Assembly (NCBI GenBank): GCA_947503135.1
Contig: CANNCQ010000011.1
Location: 1-64,000 of the forward strand
Source: an uncultured Aquimarina sp.
Lineage (GTDB): Bacteria > Bacteroidota > Bacteroidia > Flavobacteriales > Flavobacteriaceae
Direction of reading: 5' to 3'
Length of the DNA stretch: 64,000 bases
The position numbers and the translations under genes were made by a program. Below are positions 1 to 9,090 of the stretch, piece after piece. Each line of letters starts with the position of its first letter. The stretch's first letter is position 1. Under the pieces are notes generated by a model. It saw only the letters and a program-made list of their open reading frames with translations. It was not told where the DNA came from and ran no database searches.

Positions 1-11
1 ATCTTTTAATC

Positions 12-47
12 TTAAATATTGAGTGGGCTAGCCCACTCAATATTTAA
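12..47. terminator. Perfect 36-bp palindrome, probable terminator hairpin
   Basis: Two 18-base arms meet at GGGCT/AGCCC with no unpaired centre, so the transcript of either strand could form a strong GC-core hairpin flanked by A/T. No gene on either side is complete in the window, so I infer that it is the (possibly bidirectional) terminator of a gene to the left. Confidence 0.45.
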
Positions 48-142
48 AATCTCTTGCACTTATGACTTGAATTCAAGCAATTCTTTTATATGATTTTTTA
101 AAAAACAACGTTATAGTGATAAGCAAACTGTTTATTGTAGTT

Positions 143-667
143 ATGAAATATATAAAAAGCATATTGTTTTTTTTAATTGTTTTGAGTTTTGTTACGGGTA
201 CAACACAAGTACTAACTAGTGGGGCCGAAGATTCTTCGGACAACTTAGTTGCCGATAACAGAACACCGAATCATAGCCTAGTGCATAACAATTATAATAG
301 TTATGGAGAGCCTTCTCCAATCGATGATAATACCGATACTTTTAAAAAATCAGAGGAAGATTTGTTAATTGATTTGGAGGTTGTTAGTAAAGAAATGACT
401 ACTTCTTCAAATACGGTGTTAACGTTGTTAGGGAATAATTTACGAATTCATCAGGTTTTAAATCAGAACAAACTAATCACCATTAAAGAAGTTCAATTTG
501 TGGATGATATTAAATTTTATGATCATCTTGGGCAATTAGTCAGTATTGTACCTAACGTTATTCCAAAACAGAATTCGATAATACTAGATCTTAATTCTTT
601 TGAAGAAGGAATATATTTTTTGAAATTTGAAAAGCATAATGTTATTAAGCGCTTACAAATTAATTAA
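143..667 (+). CDS. Small secreted protein with a T9SS-like C-terminal sorting region
   Basis: A protein of about 174 residues. I start it at the ATG at 143, because the upstream in-frame GTG at 116 would only add nine residues before a good signal peptide (MKYIKSILFFLIVLSF). The last 50 residues have the look of a type A type IX secretion sorting domain: a YDHLGQLV strand, then LDLNSFEEGIYFLKF and a basic terminal strand ending KRLQIN. The usual YPNP opening is absent. The middle is Ser/Asp/Asn-rich and I recognise no catalytic domain. The likely fate is export across the outer membrane. The function is unknown. Confidence 0.6.
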   Translation: MKYIKSILFFLIVLSFVTGTTQVLTSGAEDSSDNLVADNRTPNHSLVHNNYNSYGEPSPIDDNTDTFKKSEEDLLIDLEVVSKEMTTSSNTVLTLLGNNLRIHQVLNQNKLITIKEVQFVDDIKFYDHLGQLVSIVPNVIPKQNSIILDLNSFEEGIYFLKFEKHNVIKRLQIN

Positions 668-764
668 CAGCATCGTTAGTTATCAGCGAAGTTCATACCG
701 TTATAGCAAGTGTGTTGTTACATGACATTAGTTAGAGTTACTTAGTAAAGAATATGAATTCATG

Positions 765-772
765 TATCTTTG
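765..772 (+). promoter_or_regulatory. TATCTTTG promoter box for the CLC gene
   Basis: This matches the Bacteroidota -7 consensus TAnnTTTG and lies 20 bases before the CLC start codon. I see no clear TTG -33 box at the usual spacing, so the assignment rests on the -7 element and its position. Confidence 0.4.
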
Positions 773-792
773 TTTATCTTAAGTGGCATTAA

Positions 793-2091
793 ATGATAAT
801 TAAAGATTTAAAAAACCTACAATACCCCGCTATAATTTTTTATTTACTAAAATGGCTTTTTATAGCTTTAGTAATTGGTGTATGTGTTGGTGGAGCATCG
901 GCATTTTTTTTAATTACACTTCATTGGTGTACAAATTACAGAGAAGAGCACACAAAAATTATTTGGTTACTACCAGCAGCAGGTTTTTTAATTGGTGCTT
1001 TATACTATTATTTTGGTAAAAGTGTGGTTAGGGGAAATAATCAGTTAATTGAAGAATACCACTATCCAGAAAAGACGATTCCGTTTAAAATGGCTCCTTT
1101 GGTGTTAGTTACAACATTAATGACTCATTTATTTGGGGGCTCCGCAGGTCGAGAGGGTACAGCGGTGCAAATTGGAGGGGCTATTGCCGATCAGTTTTCT
1201 AGATTTATAGATTTACGATCGTTAGATCGAAGGTTATTACTCATTATGGGTATTAGTGCAGGTTTTGCAGCGGTGTTTGGAACTCCGTTAGCAGGAGCTA
1301 TTTTTGCACTAGAGGTACTTATAATAGGGCGAATTCGATTTGAATCGTTAATGCCCAGTATTTTAGTTGCGATTATTGCTGATCAGGCTTGCCGACAGTT
1401 TGGGGGAACACATACAGATTATATGATTTCAGAAGTACCCAATATGTCGTTAATTAATATTGGTTTGTGTATAATTGCAGGAATTTGCTTTGGTTTAGTA
1501 GCGCGAATTTTTTCGAAGAGCACCCATTTCTGGAGTGTTTTATTTAAAAAACTAAACTACCCGCCTTTACGCCCCGTTATTGGAGGGATAGTAATTGCTT
1601 TGGCAGTTTACTTTATGGGCACCACGCGTTATGTAGGTTTGGGGGTATCCACTATAGAAGCTTCTTTTACTGAGCAAGGTTTGCCTTATGATTTTATTTT
1701 AAAATTACTATTTACCACCTTTACGTTAGGCGCAGGTTTTAAAGGCGGAGAGGTAACGCCTTTGTTTTTTGTGGGTGCCACATTGGGTAATGCACTTTTT
1801 TGGTTTTTACCTTTACCAATGGATTTATTAGCAGCTATGGGATTTGTAGCTGTTTTTGCCGGAGCTACAAACACGCCTATTGCCTGTACTTTTATGGGGA
1901 TAGAACTTTTTGGTATTGAAGGCGGTCAGTATATTGCAATTGCTTGTTTTATTGGCTACTTGTTTTCAGGGCATAGTGGTATTTATAATTCTCAAATTAT
2001 TGGTAGTGCTAAACACCCTATTTTTAATTTAGAAAAAGGAAAAATATTATCCGAAATTGTGGCATTTAGGCGCAGTAGAGGCGATAAGTAA
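793..2091 (+). CDS. CLC-family anion transporter, possibly the fluoride-exporting subtype
   Basis: A polytopic membrane protein of 432 residues with the CLC fold signature. GREGT lies at residues 119-123 with the gating glutamate E121. PLAGAIFALE lies near 165-174 and GAGFKGGEVTP near 313. Two features depart from chloride-type CLCs. The GSGIP anion-site loop is replaced by GNNQL (81-85), and the position of the internal proton glutamate (E203 of E. coli ClcA) is Val175. Both changes, together with GREGT in place of GREGP, recall CLC-F fluoride/proton antiporters, so fluoride export is a reasonable but untested reading. I saw no fluoride riboswitch in the 125 bases upstream. The gene is convergent with yraN, with 3 bases between stop codons. 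Confidence 0.82.
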   Translation: MIIKDLKNLQYPAIIFYLLKWLFIALVIGVCVGGASAFFLITLHWCTNYREEHTKIIWLLPAAGFLIGALYYYFGKSVVRGNNQLIEEYHYPEKTIPFKMAPLVLVTTLMTHLFGGSAGREGTAVQIGGAIADQFSRFIDLRSLDRRLLLIMGISAGFAAVFGTPLAGAIFALEVLIIGRIRFESLMPSILVAIIADQACRQFGGTHTDYMISEVPNMSLINIGLCIIAGICFGLVARIFSKSTHFWSVLFKKLNYPPLRPVIGGIVIALAVYFMGTTRYVGLGVSTIEASFTEQGLPYDFILKLLFTTFTLGAGFKGGEVTPLFFVGATLGNALFWFLPLPMDLLAAMGFVAVFAGATNTPIACTFMGIELFGIEGGQYIAIACFIGYLFSGHSGIYNSQIIGSAKHPIFNLEKGKILSEIVAFRRSRGDK

Positions 2092-2094
2092 ATA

Positions 2095-2454
2095 TTACAA
2101 GGGCAAAAAGGCATCTTCGATATGTTCAATTTCAAAAGTGTTATTTGCAGCAATTAAAGCAATAATATCAAAACGTACTTCTAAATCAATATTGCGCTGC
2201 TCTATGTAGGTATTTACTGCTGTGACAATGGATTTTATTTGCTGAGGTTTTACAAAGTCTTGAGGGTTTCCATAATCGCGGCTACTTCTTGTTTTAACCT
2301 CTACGGCAATCAGTTGATTTTGAAATTGAGCAATAATATCCACTTCATTTTTTATATACCTAAAGTTAGTTTTAAGTATGGTGTATCCTTTGCTTTTTAA
2401 GTACGCTACTGCCTTTTTTTCTCCCTCGGAGCCTAAGTCGTTGTGTTGTGCCAT
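2095..2454 (-). CDS. yraN: YraN family (UPF0102) nuclease-fold protein
   Basis: 119 residues, the usual family length. The opening GSEGEKKAVAYLKSKGYTIL and the core EVDIIA...IAVEVKTRSS form the restriction-endonuclease-like signature (E...D...ExK). These proteins are widespread and often sit near recombination genes, but their substrate is not settled. The gene follows recX on the same strand after 32 bases, so the two are probably cotranscribed. Confidence 0.88.
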   Translation of the reverse strand: MAQHNDLGSEGEKKAVAYLKSKGYTILKTNFRYIKNEVDIIAQFQNQLIAVEVKTRSSRDYGNPQDFVKPQQIKSIVTAVNTYIEQRNIDLEVRFDIIALIAANNTFEIEHIEDAFLPL

Positions 2455-2486
2455 GTTTATATAAGTATTGGCTAACTTTTTGGATA

Positions 2487-2984
2487 TTATTGTGTTAGCT
2501 CCTTCAATTTATCAAATATCAATTGATTTTCCCAGCCGCGGTATTGAAAGTAATTGATAAACTTTTGTTTTGCCTTAGCAGGGGGCTCATTTTTTAGACG
2601 CTCCCATTTTTTGTTACTGTAGTTTTCAAAAGAGGTAGTGTAATCGGTGTTGCTTATTTCTTGTAATCCTTTTTTAATGTTGAATTCGGAAATTTTGCGC
2701 ATTTTAAGTTCTTTAATAATACGCAATCGTCCCCAATGTTTAAATTTAAATTTCCCTCGTGAAAAGCTTTGTGCGAATCGCGTTTCGTTTAGAAAATCTT
2801 CGTTGAGCAAATACAGTAATATTTTTTCTCTAGCTTCAGGAATCAATTTAAATTCGGTAAGTTTTTGATCTACCTCCACATGGCAACGCTCTTGATAAGC
2901 ACAGTAATTAGCCATTCTTTGCATTGCCTCGGTGTAGGTAACTACTTTTTTTTCGGATGCAGGTTTGTAGCGGTAGAAACTCAT
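2487..2984 (-). CDS. recX: RecX, regulator of RecA
   Basis: 165 residues of three-helix RecX repeats: YCAYQERCHVEVDQKL near the N-terminus, LNEDFLNETRFAQSFSRGKFKFKHWGRLRI in the middle, then KGLQEI and the terminal YRGWENQLIFDKL. RecX binds RecA filaments and limits their activity. recA itself lies about 49 kb away in this window (51,326-52,345), so the two are not an operon here. The gene is followed by yraN. Confidence 0.9.
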   Translation of the reverse strand: MSFYRYKPASEKKVVTYTEAMQRMANYCAYQERCHVEVDQKLTEFKLIPEAREKILLYLLNEDFLNETRFAQSFSRGKFKFKHWGRLRIIKELKMRKISEFNIKKGLQEISNTDYTTSFENYSNKKWERLKNEPPAKAKQKFINYFQYRGWENQLIFDKLKELTQ

Positions 2985-3030
2985 GATGGTAAAGATAAGT
3001 GAGTTTTGTTTTAAGTAAAAATAGGGTATA

Positions 3031-3061
3031 AAAAAACCGCTCCAATTTGGAGCGGTTTTTT
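3031..3061 (-). terminator. Rho-independent terminator after the beta-helix lipoprotein gene
   Basis: A 15-base inverted repeat with core CCGCTCC/GGAGCGG is flanked by A6 and T7, so it can act on either strand. It lies 20 bases past the stop of the minus-strand gene at 3082. Confidence 0.85.
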
Positions 3062-3081
3062 TAATTTATAGCTTAAATTAA

Positions 3082-4197
3082 TTATTTTAATTTAACGGTT
3101 TCTCCATCAATAATTACATTAGTGTCAACAAATAAATTTTCATCTTGAATATCAAAGTCTTTATCATATCCAGTTAAAGATAAATTTGTAACTGTAGCAC
3201 CAGAAGCTTTCTTAAATTGTAAAGCGATACCACCAACAGTTGAAACAGCAGTAAGATTAATTAATTTTGGATCTCCATTTTCCTTGTCAGCTTCAACAAC
3301 TGTAGAAAAGTTTTCCGTATGTAAAATAAAAGAATTGATTACTGTACCATTCCACTCCTCAGTCCAATCAATAGCATCATCTTCATTATTTTCTAAGTAT
3401 AAATTTGTAACGCTAACAGATCCACCATAAAACTCTACTCCATCGTCTGCACCATCAATTACAGCAATGTTACTAACTGTAGTTTCAGAGCCAACAGCGT
3501 AGAAAGAAATACCATTATATTCAGAATCTGGGTTTATTGAAGCACCAGTTCCTCTTATCACTAGATAGTTAATAGAACCTGAGTCGTCCGCAGCATTATT
3601 ACCACCATATGCGAAATTTCCTACTTCTGCAACAGCCTCCCCTGTACCATCAGCACCAGCACTGGTTATAGCGTCCCCACAAATAGTTAGTCCACCCCAA
3701 TCCCCAGTATTTGAATTTTCTGATGTCATAATAACTGGATTAGCAGCAGTTCCTTGGATATCAATATTACCACCTTTTTGAACGGCAATAAATACGTTTG
3801 TTCCTCCTGCATCAGCAATAATCTTAGTTCCAGCAGGAATTGTTAAAGTTGCATTATTTTCTATTGAATAAGAACCTGGCAAACCATAAACTATACTAGG
3901 ATCTAAAGTAAGATCTGTAGTTAAAGAACCTTCTAAATTTACAGTAGCTTCATCAGAAGAGCTAATGTTAGCATTTCTCCACGTCCATGCGCTAATATCA
4001 ACTGGAGTACCTTTCGTATAATCTAAGTTATTATCTCCTACAGTTCCTTCAGGGTCTGGGGTTGTGGAAGAATCACCTCCATCTCCTCCAGGAGTAATTA
4101 CAGTTACAGAACCTGGTTGAGCTGAATCGTCTTCGCTATCACAGCTAATGGCTAATAATGAAATTAAAGCAATTGCAGGTAAAAATAATTTTTTCAT
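3082..4197 (-). CDS. Surface lipoprotein with right-handed beta-helix repeats
   Basis: 371 residues. A lipoprotein signal peptide ends at Cys19 (LLAISC), followed by a Ser/Asp/Gly/Pro-rich linker to about residue 60. From about 110 onward, short repeating strands (GGTNVFIAVQKGGNIDIQGTA; WGGLTICGDA; ISFYAVGSETTVSNIAVIDGADDGVEFYGGS) look like parallel beta-helix rungs. The next gene upstream on the same strand is a TonB-dependent receptor, and flavobacteria often pair such receptors with a surface lipoprotein, so a role as its ligand-binding partner is inferred. The pair is now separated by a decayed transposase. The ligand is unknown. Confidence 0.7.
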   Translation of the reverse strand: MKKLFLPAIALISLLAISCDSEDDSAQPGSVTVITPGGDGGDSSTTPDPEGTVGDNNLDYTKGTPVDISAWTWRNANISSSDEATVNLEGSLTTDLTLDPSIVYGLPGSYSIENNATLTIPAGTKIIADAGGTNVFIAVQKGGNIDIQGTAANPVIMTSENSNTGDWGGLTICGDAITSAGADGTGEAVAEVGNFAYGGNNAADDSGSINYLVIRGTGASINPDSEYNGISFYAVGSETTVSNIAVIDGADDGVEFYGGSVSVTNLYLENNEDDAIDWTEEWNGTVINSFILHTENFSTVVEADKENGDPKLINLTAVSTVGGIALQFKKASGATVTNLSLTGYDKDFDIQDENLFVDTNVIIDGETVKLK

Positions 4198-4381
4198 TTT
4201 TTATTGTTTTCTTATTTGTTGTGAGTGCAAATTTAACTAGAGAAAGCCTTCGTTACTTTACGGCATCGTTAACTTTAAATTAGCAATTTTAAGTTATTAT
4301 TTCTTTAATGTTAACTTTGTTTAATATTGAATCATTTGAAGGGATTATGCCAATTATGAATTAAAATAAGCTAAATGTTTT

Positions 4382-5327
4382 AATATAGAATTCTGATTTG
4401 ACTATACTCACTATATTTTCTGCTGTGATCTGTTCTTTAACTATTTTATGAAACGATTGTTTAAGCTCTTTAATATTTTTAGAAGTTTTATTTTAAAAAA
4501 TCGTTTTTTTAAATATTGCCAAATTTTTTTGCAAGTGTTCAATTCAGGGGGTATATGAATGTATTCTAAAAAGTTTTATGTTATCAAGCATAGTTATAAT
4601 TTTAGTGTAATGAAATCCTGTATTGTCAATAAACACAATTTTTAACTCTTCACCCTTATGTAGAGAAAAAGCATTGAGATAGACTCTAAAAAAAGCGTAT
4701 CAATATCTTTTATCTTCGATGCAAATAGCTTCCATCAATGGGGGAATAACTTTGTATAAGTAAGTATTTTAAATTGTTGTTGTTAATTTACTTTCAGTTT
4801 TCACTTCTTTTGCTGTTAAAGCTGTGCCTGCATGAGTCATTAAACCAAAACGACTTTCATCTTGAAAACACGGATTAAATGATTTATAATTATTATGAAG
4901 TCTTAATCTTAATTGAACCAAGGTGTTAGGGTTTTTTTGAAGACTTTTAGGGCTTGTTGTTTTTTCTTACAATAGGCTTTTCGTGGGCGTTTTTTCTTGG
5001 TTTGGAAATGACGTATCAAATAGCTTCTTATTGTTTGATATTTAATGTTTTGATTAAATTTTTTTCAACCCATTCTACAGCATGTCATTACTCCAAAAGA
5101 GGCTTTTCTCAATCTTTAACTTTCGCTTCAAGTGCTTGATCCAAGGTTTTAATAAAAAATGAACTACTCCTAAAATATTCAGCTAGTTCAACTTGACGGC
5201 TATTTTTTTGTTTTAGCAAAAGTATACTTTGAATATGTTGACGAACTTTAAAATTCTTCTCTGAAGTAAACGATGCATTTAAAAAATATTCACTCTCTAA
5301 TAGGACTATTTTTGATACCAAATCCAT
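4382..5327 (-). pseudogene. Decayed IS630-family transposase
   Basis: This stretch has no intact gene, but the minus strand holds scattered transposase blocks in different frames. They are an N-terminal helix-turn-helix-like part (MDLVSKIVLLESE...VRQHIQSILLL, near 5327-5190), then SYLIRHFQTKKKRPRKAYCKKKQ, then FQDESRFGLMTHAGTALTAKEVK (near 4870-4800), then LKIVFIDNTGFHYTKIITML (near 4640-4590), then PELNTCKKIWQYLKKRF (near 4540-4500) and a C-terminal tail to about 4382. The DESRFGL, DNxxxH and PELN blocks are the DDE motifs of IS630 transposases. Several stops and frameshifts separate them, so the element is dead. I could not define its terminal repeats. Confidence 0.8.
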
Positions 5328-5418
5328 AATACTATTGAACAAAAAATTAAGCTCATTATAAAATGAAATTGGTGTTAGGTATTCTAACAATTAAAATAAC
5401 TTAGGTTTTGTAACAAAA

Positions 5419-5447
5419 AACCCAGTAAAACTAAGTTTTACTGGGTT
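5419..5447 (-). terminator. Terminator of the TonB-dependent receptor gene
   Basis: Arms of 14 bases (AACCCAGTAAAACT and its complement) around one unpaired base are followed on the minus strand by a run of six T. It lies 22 bases past the receptor stop codon. Confidence 0.85.
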
Positions 5448-5469
5448 AGTCAATTTTTATAAAGTATTA

Positions 5470-8229
5470 TTAAAATCGATACGAAATACTAAAATCAAAT
5501 GTTCTTCCTTTTTTATAAGAACTAACTAATTCTTCTTGTAAACTACCCTGATCAAGTATTTCTTGTGTTTCCTCAATTTTAGGATCAAGTAAGTTTCTAG
5601 CGGTTAGCTTTACCTTTAGTTTTTCTGTTAACTCTTTAGATAATGTAAAGTCTAGAGTTACAAATCCTTTTTCGACAATATTACTGTCAAAAACTACCCC
5701 TCCTTCTGTTGTACTTAAATCACTAGATGCTCCAAGTACTGCAATTTTATCTGAAGCCCAATTACCAGTTAATGTAGCGTTAAGTTCTTTTTCTTTGTTC
5801 AATGTATAAGATAATGCTCCGTTGATAATATATTCAGAAGCACCTTGTAGCTCATTCTCCTCGTTTCCATTAAACTGAAAATCAGGTGATAAGTCTTGGT
5901 TAGTCCATGTTCTAGTAAAGTTAAAACTAGTATTTAAAGTGTGATTATCATTTTTGATTACATCATATTTACCTTCTAGCTCAAGACCAAAAACATCTGC
6001 TTGTTCTCCTGTATTAGCATAAGTAAAAAAGCCTGTAGATCCTTTAGCTACAGTTAAATTAATAGGATTTTTAATTTGCTTATAAAACGTTGCTGCAGAC
6101 AAAACACCACCATCCTCAGGAAAGAATTCGTATTTTAAGTCCAAATTATAATTTTCAGATCTTTCTAAATTTTCGTTACCAAATATTACTCTACCGTTTG
6201 GACTTACATAATTGAAGGGTGCTATTTCTTTAAATTCTGGTAATGTAGCTGTTATACTTGAAGCAAAACGAATTGCACTGAAATCGTTGATGCTGAATTT
6301 AAGATTTACATTAGGTAGGTATAAATCATAATTTTTTTCTTCTTCCCCTTGGCCTGCGACAGTGTCAAAATCTAAATCAATTTGCGCAGCTTCATATCTT
6401 AATCCCAAGTTTCCTGAGATAAAACCAACTTCGAAGTCCAAACCGGTATAAAAACCTAAAGAATTTAATTGTGCTTCGTAAGTTTCGGGATCCCTTTCTG
6501 CGAGTGTAAAGGTTCCATCTTCAAATAGGGAAGGTGTATTAAAAGCATCAGAAAGGTTATCTAAAGAAGAAACAATAACAGGGTTTCTTCCTCTCGTAGC
6601 AGCAACAAATTCTGACTCAAAGTCACGATTCTTTTTTCTATAATTAACTCCAGATTTTAGTTTAAAATTATCTCCAAAATTAGGAAGTTTCAATTCATGA
6701 TTTAAATAAGTGTTGATCTCGTCATCTTTTATTATTTGACTCGATTTTCTTTGTCCAAAAGCAATTCTACCAGGAATTTCCACAAAAGTATTAGGTGTTA
6801 AAATACTCACCTCGTTTCTAATTCTATTAGGTTCGTCTGCATTAACTACATTGTAACCTAATCCCCAAAGAACTTTATTGTTATCCCCAAAACGATGTTT
6901 ACCATGTAGTTGATTTACTATGAGCTGTGTTTGTTTTAGGTTTTGGTCTCTGTCAAAAGCTCCTAAATCTTCTTGATCAATAGTTGTTAAGCGAAAGCCT
7001 TCAAAAACATTTGGTGGACGTCTATCTCTGAATCTACCCAGACCATTCCTTCCTTGTTCGTATACAAAATCTTCTGTTTTGTTAACAAATAAAGACGTAA
7101 AGTATAAGTCATGCCCTTGTGTAAGTTGGTATTCTAACCCTAAATTACCAGTTAAATTATCAGAAATAGTAAATTGCTCTACATCTGTGTACCTAAATCC
7201 AATCGAGTTTCCTCTATACTGTGCAAAAAAACCTTCTTCGAAATTTGCAGAACGCCCGTAAGATAGACTACCCGAGAGTTTTAAGGCATTTTCTCCTAAG
7301 TAAAACTTTTTAGCTCCAGCAACACCAAGTCCGTAGCGAGCTATGTTGTCAGTGGTTGTTCCAACCCATTTTTGCTGTGTAATAGCTTCTCTAAGCGAAA
7401 AATTTGAATTGTAGAATCCTAAGGTATTATTTGCGTTATTAACACTTACTTTAAAATCTTGCCCTAAAACATTCTGATTGATTCCTCCTGTAATTCCAAT
7501 TGTGAAAAAATCTTTGGAATAACGTTTTGTTTTTACATCTACACTACCTGATGCTTGATCCGCATATTTGTCAGAGGAATATGTTTTACTTATGGATACA
7601 TTTTGAATAATTGATGAGTCAAATAAATCTAAATTAATATTTTTATATCCTACATCATCGGATGGAACAGGTAAACCATTTAGGGTAGTCGAGAGATAAC
7701 GATCTCCAAGACCACGAATGAAAATTTCAGAGGAACTCTCACTTTTTGTGACTCCAGCAATTTTTGTAGCAGCAGCAGCAGCATCACTTACACCTTTTTT
7801 TGCTAACTCTTCGGCTCCAATAGACTCTTTAACTACAATAACTTTTTTTTGCTCCCTTAATAATGAAGCTTCACTTTCTTTTACAGCAGACGTCGCTTGT
7901 ACAACTACATCATCTAGTGTTTGCCCTGCACTCAAACTTTCACTTATTGTAACTGTTTCACCTTCCTTTACTGTTACTGCTACTTGTTTAGTTTCATAAC
8001 CTATGAAAGTTATAATAACTACATTTTCTCCTGCTGGTACATTACTTATAGTAAACTTTCCATCAAAATCAGTACTAGCCCCTTTAGTAGTGCCTTTTAT
8101 ATAAACATCGGCAAAGGGAAGGGGTTGGTTGTTATATTCTTCATCAAGAATAACCCCGGAAATTTCTCCAGTTTGTGCAAAAGCTATACAGCTCCAGATT
8201 AAAAATACAATTGAGGATAATTGTTTCAT
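5470..8229 (-). CDS. TonB-dependent outer-membrane receptor with carboxypeptidase-like N-terminal domain
   Basis: 919 residues. A signal peptide (residues 1-18, ending IAFAQ) is followed by a carboxypeptidase-regulatory-like beta-sandwich (GEISGVILDEEYNNQPLPFADVYIKG to about 100). Next come a plug domain (about 130-240, with SSSEIFIRGLGDRYLSTTLNGLPVPS) and a 22-strand-type barrel ending in the aromatic C-terminus FDFSISYRF. Such receptors import ligands too large for porins, using TonB energy. The gene is probably monocistronic, given its own terminator. The beta-helix lipoprotein downstream is the likely partner. The substrate cannot be read from sequence, and the region lacks polysaccharide-degrading enzymes or a SusD homologue, so this is not an ordinary glycan utilisation locus. 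Confidence 0.9.
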   Translation of the reverse strand: MKQLSSIVFLIWSCIAFAQTGEISGVILDEEYNNQPLPFADVYIKGTTKGASTDFDGKFTISNVPAGENVVIITFIGYETKQVAVTVKEGETVTISESLSAGQTLDDVVVQATSAVKESEASLLREQKKVIVVKESIGAEELAKKGVSDAAAAATKIAGVTKSESSSEIFIRGLGDRYLSTTLNGLPVPSDDVGYKNINLDLFDSSIIQNVSISKTYSSDKYADQASGSVDVKTKRYSKDFFTIGITGGINQNVLGQDFKVSVNNANNTLGFYNSNFSLREAITQQKWVGTTTDNIARYGLGVAGAKKFYLGENALKLSGSLSYGRSANFEEGFFAQYRGNSIGFRYTDVEQFTISDNLTGNLGLEYQLTQGHDLYFTSLFVNKTEDFVYEQGRNGLGRFRDRRPPNVFEGFRLTTIDQEDLGAFDRDQNLKQTQLIVNQLHGKHRFGDNNKVLWGLGYNVVNADEPNRIRNEVSILTPNTFVEIPGRIAFGQRKSSQIIKDDEINTYLNHELKLPNFGDNFKLKSGVNYRKKNRDFESEFVAATRGRNPVIVSSLDNLSDAFNTPSLFEDGTFTLAERDPETYEAQLNSLGFYTGLDFEVGFISGNLGLRYEAAQIDLDFDTVAGQGEEEKNYDLYLPNVNLKFSINDFSAIRFASSITATLPEFKEIAPFNYVSPNGRVIFGNENLERSENYNLDLKYEFFPEDGGVLSAATFYKQIKNPINLTVAKGSTGFFTYANTGEQADVFGLELEGKYDVIKNDNHTLNTSFNFTRTWTNQDLSPDFQFNGNEENELQGASEYIINGALSYTLNKEKELNATLTGNWASDKIAVLGASSDLSTTEGGVVFDSNIVEKGFVTLDFTLSKELTEKLKVKLTARNLLDPKIEETQEILDQGSLQEELVSSYKKGRTFDFSISYRF

Positions 8230-8500
8230 TGTTGTTAATGTTTAGATTTAATTTTTGGTTTTTCAATTCGATGGCAAAGAAACTATGATTGTGTTATATG
8301 TATGTTAATTCGAGGTTATTGTTATGTGAATATAACGTGTAAAGGTTACCCCTGTGTTAGGGGCTAATTTTGTTTTTAAATATTTAATTTTTCATAAGTA
8401 TATGAAAATTAAATATTTATGAATATTGTGTTTTTTTGAGATAAGTCATTACTTAACAAATAGATAAAGTTTAGATTACTAACATTTTTATAGAGCACTT
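8230..8500. other. Gene-free region upstream of the TonB receptor with two hairpins
   Basis: I see no coding sequence. A short CCCC...GGGG hairpin lies at 8350-8363. A long A/T stem of about 19 base pairs with one bulged T spans 8377-8419 around the loop AGTA. The receptor promoter should lie in the first 60 bases but has no good TAnnTTTG match. Confidence 0.4.
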
Positions 8501-8508
8501 TATATTTG

Positions 8509-8582
8509 AAGCAGATTTAATAAGGTGTGATTACCTTAAGATTCAATTCAATTAAGGCACCTATACTATAGGTGCCTTTTTT
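8509..8582 (+). ncRNA. Candidate small RNA with promoter box and terminator
   Basis: A TATATTTG -7 box at 8501-8508 is followed by a stretch with no reading frame. That stretch contains a small hairpin (TAAGGT at 8521-8526 with ACCTTA at 8533-8538), then a strong terminator hairpin (12-base arms, core GGCACC/GGTGCC, 8554-8578) and six T. No plus-strand gene lies upstream for this terminator to serve. Together this suggests a transcript of about 70-75 nt. There is no convincing -33 box. Confidence 0.3.
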
Positions 8583-8717
8583 GTTTAAACAGCTGGTTTT
8601 TATGAATTAATGAAAATAGAAACAGCTAATAACGATTTGGTAACATTAAGATAATTGGAGTTTAACCATGCCAAGGGTGTTGGGTTGTATTTTTGTAATA
8701 TAAATTACCTTAATAAT

Positions 8718-9062
8718 ATGAAGAAAGTCTTTTTAATAGTATTTGTATTTTTTACAAGTTTTATTTTTGCTCAAACAGGAGTTATTGAGGGCACAGTGAA
8801 AGACGCCTCTGCTGAAAATGAACCAATGATGTTTGCTACAATTTCTATTAAGGAAACAAAGCAGTCAATTACTACAGGTTTTAGAGGAGGGTATTTTTTT
8901 AAAAATTTAAAACCAGGTAAGTATACTTTAATATATCAATTTTTGGGATATGAAAGTGTTACTAAAATAGTAGAAGTGTTTGACGAAAAACTATTAGTAA
9001 ATATTTCTTTACAACCTAGTACCGATATTAATTTTGAGGCTGTTGAGTTGACTTCAAAATAA
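8718..9062 (+). CDS. Stand-alone secreted carboxypeptidase-regulatory-like domain protein
   Basis: 114 residues from the ATG at 8718. An upstream in-frame start at 8655 would put 21 non-signal residues before a clear signal peptide (MKKVFLIVFVFFTSFIFAQ). The mature part is one domain of the kind found at the N-terminus of TonB receptors (GVIEGTVKDASAENEPMMFATI...FKNLKPGKYTLIYQFLGYES), and it stops just where a receptor plug would begin. It may be a free-standing periplasmic adaptor or the surviving start of a lost receptor. The terminator right after the stop and the intact frame favour a real small gene. Confidence 0.65.
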   Translation: MKKVFLIVFVFFTSFIFAQTGVIEGTVKDASAENEPMMFATISIKETKQSITTGFRGGYFFKNLKPGKYTLIYQFLGYESVTKIVEVFDEKLLVNISLQPSTDINFEAVELTSK

Positions 9063-9090
9063 TCCGAACGAATTTTAATTCTAAAAAATA

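Noticed and set aside
668..792. Fluoride riboswitch before the CLC gene
   Set aside because: I could not find the conserved core or pseudoknot of that riboswitch in these 125 bases.
1686..1874. Minus-strand frame inside the CLC gene, and the similar antisense frames inside xylA, fabF, rplU, rng, ricT and trhO
   Set aside because: All lie fully inside well-supported genes on the other strand and resemble no protein family.
5109..5390. A 93-codon minus-strand frame as an independent gene
   Set aside because: Its second half is the helix-turn-helix region of the decayed IS630 transposase and the other transposase blocks follow in shifted frames.
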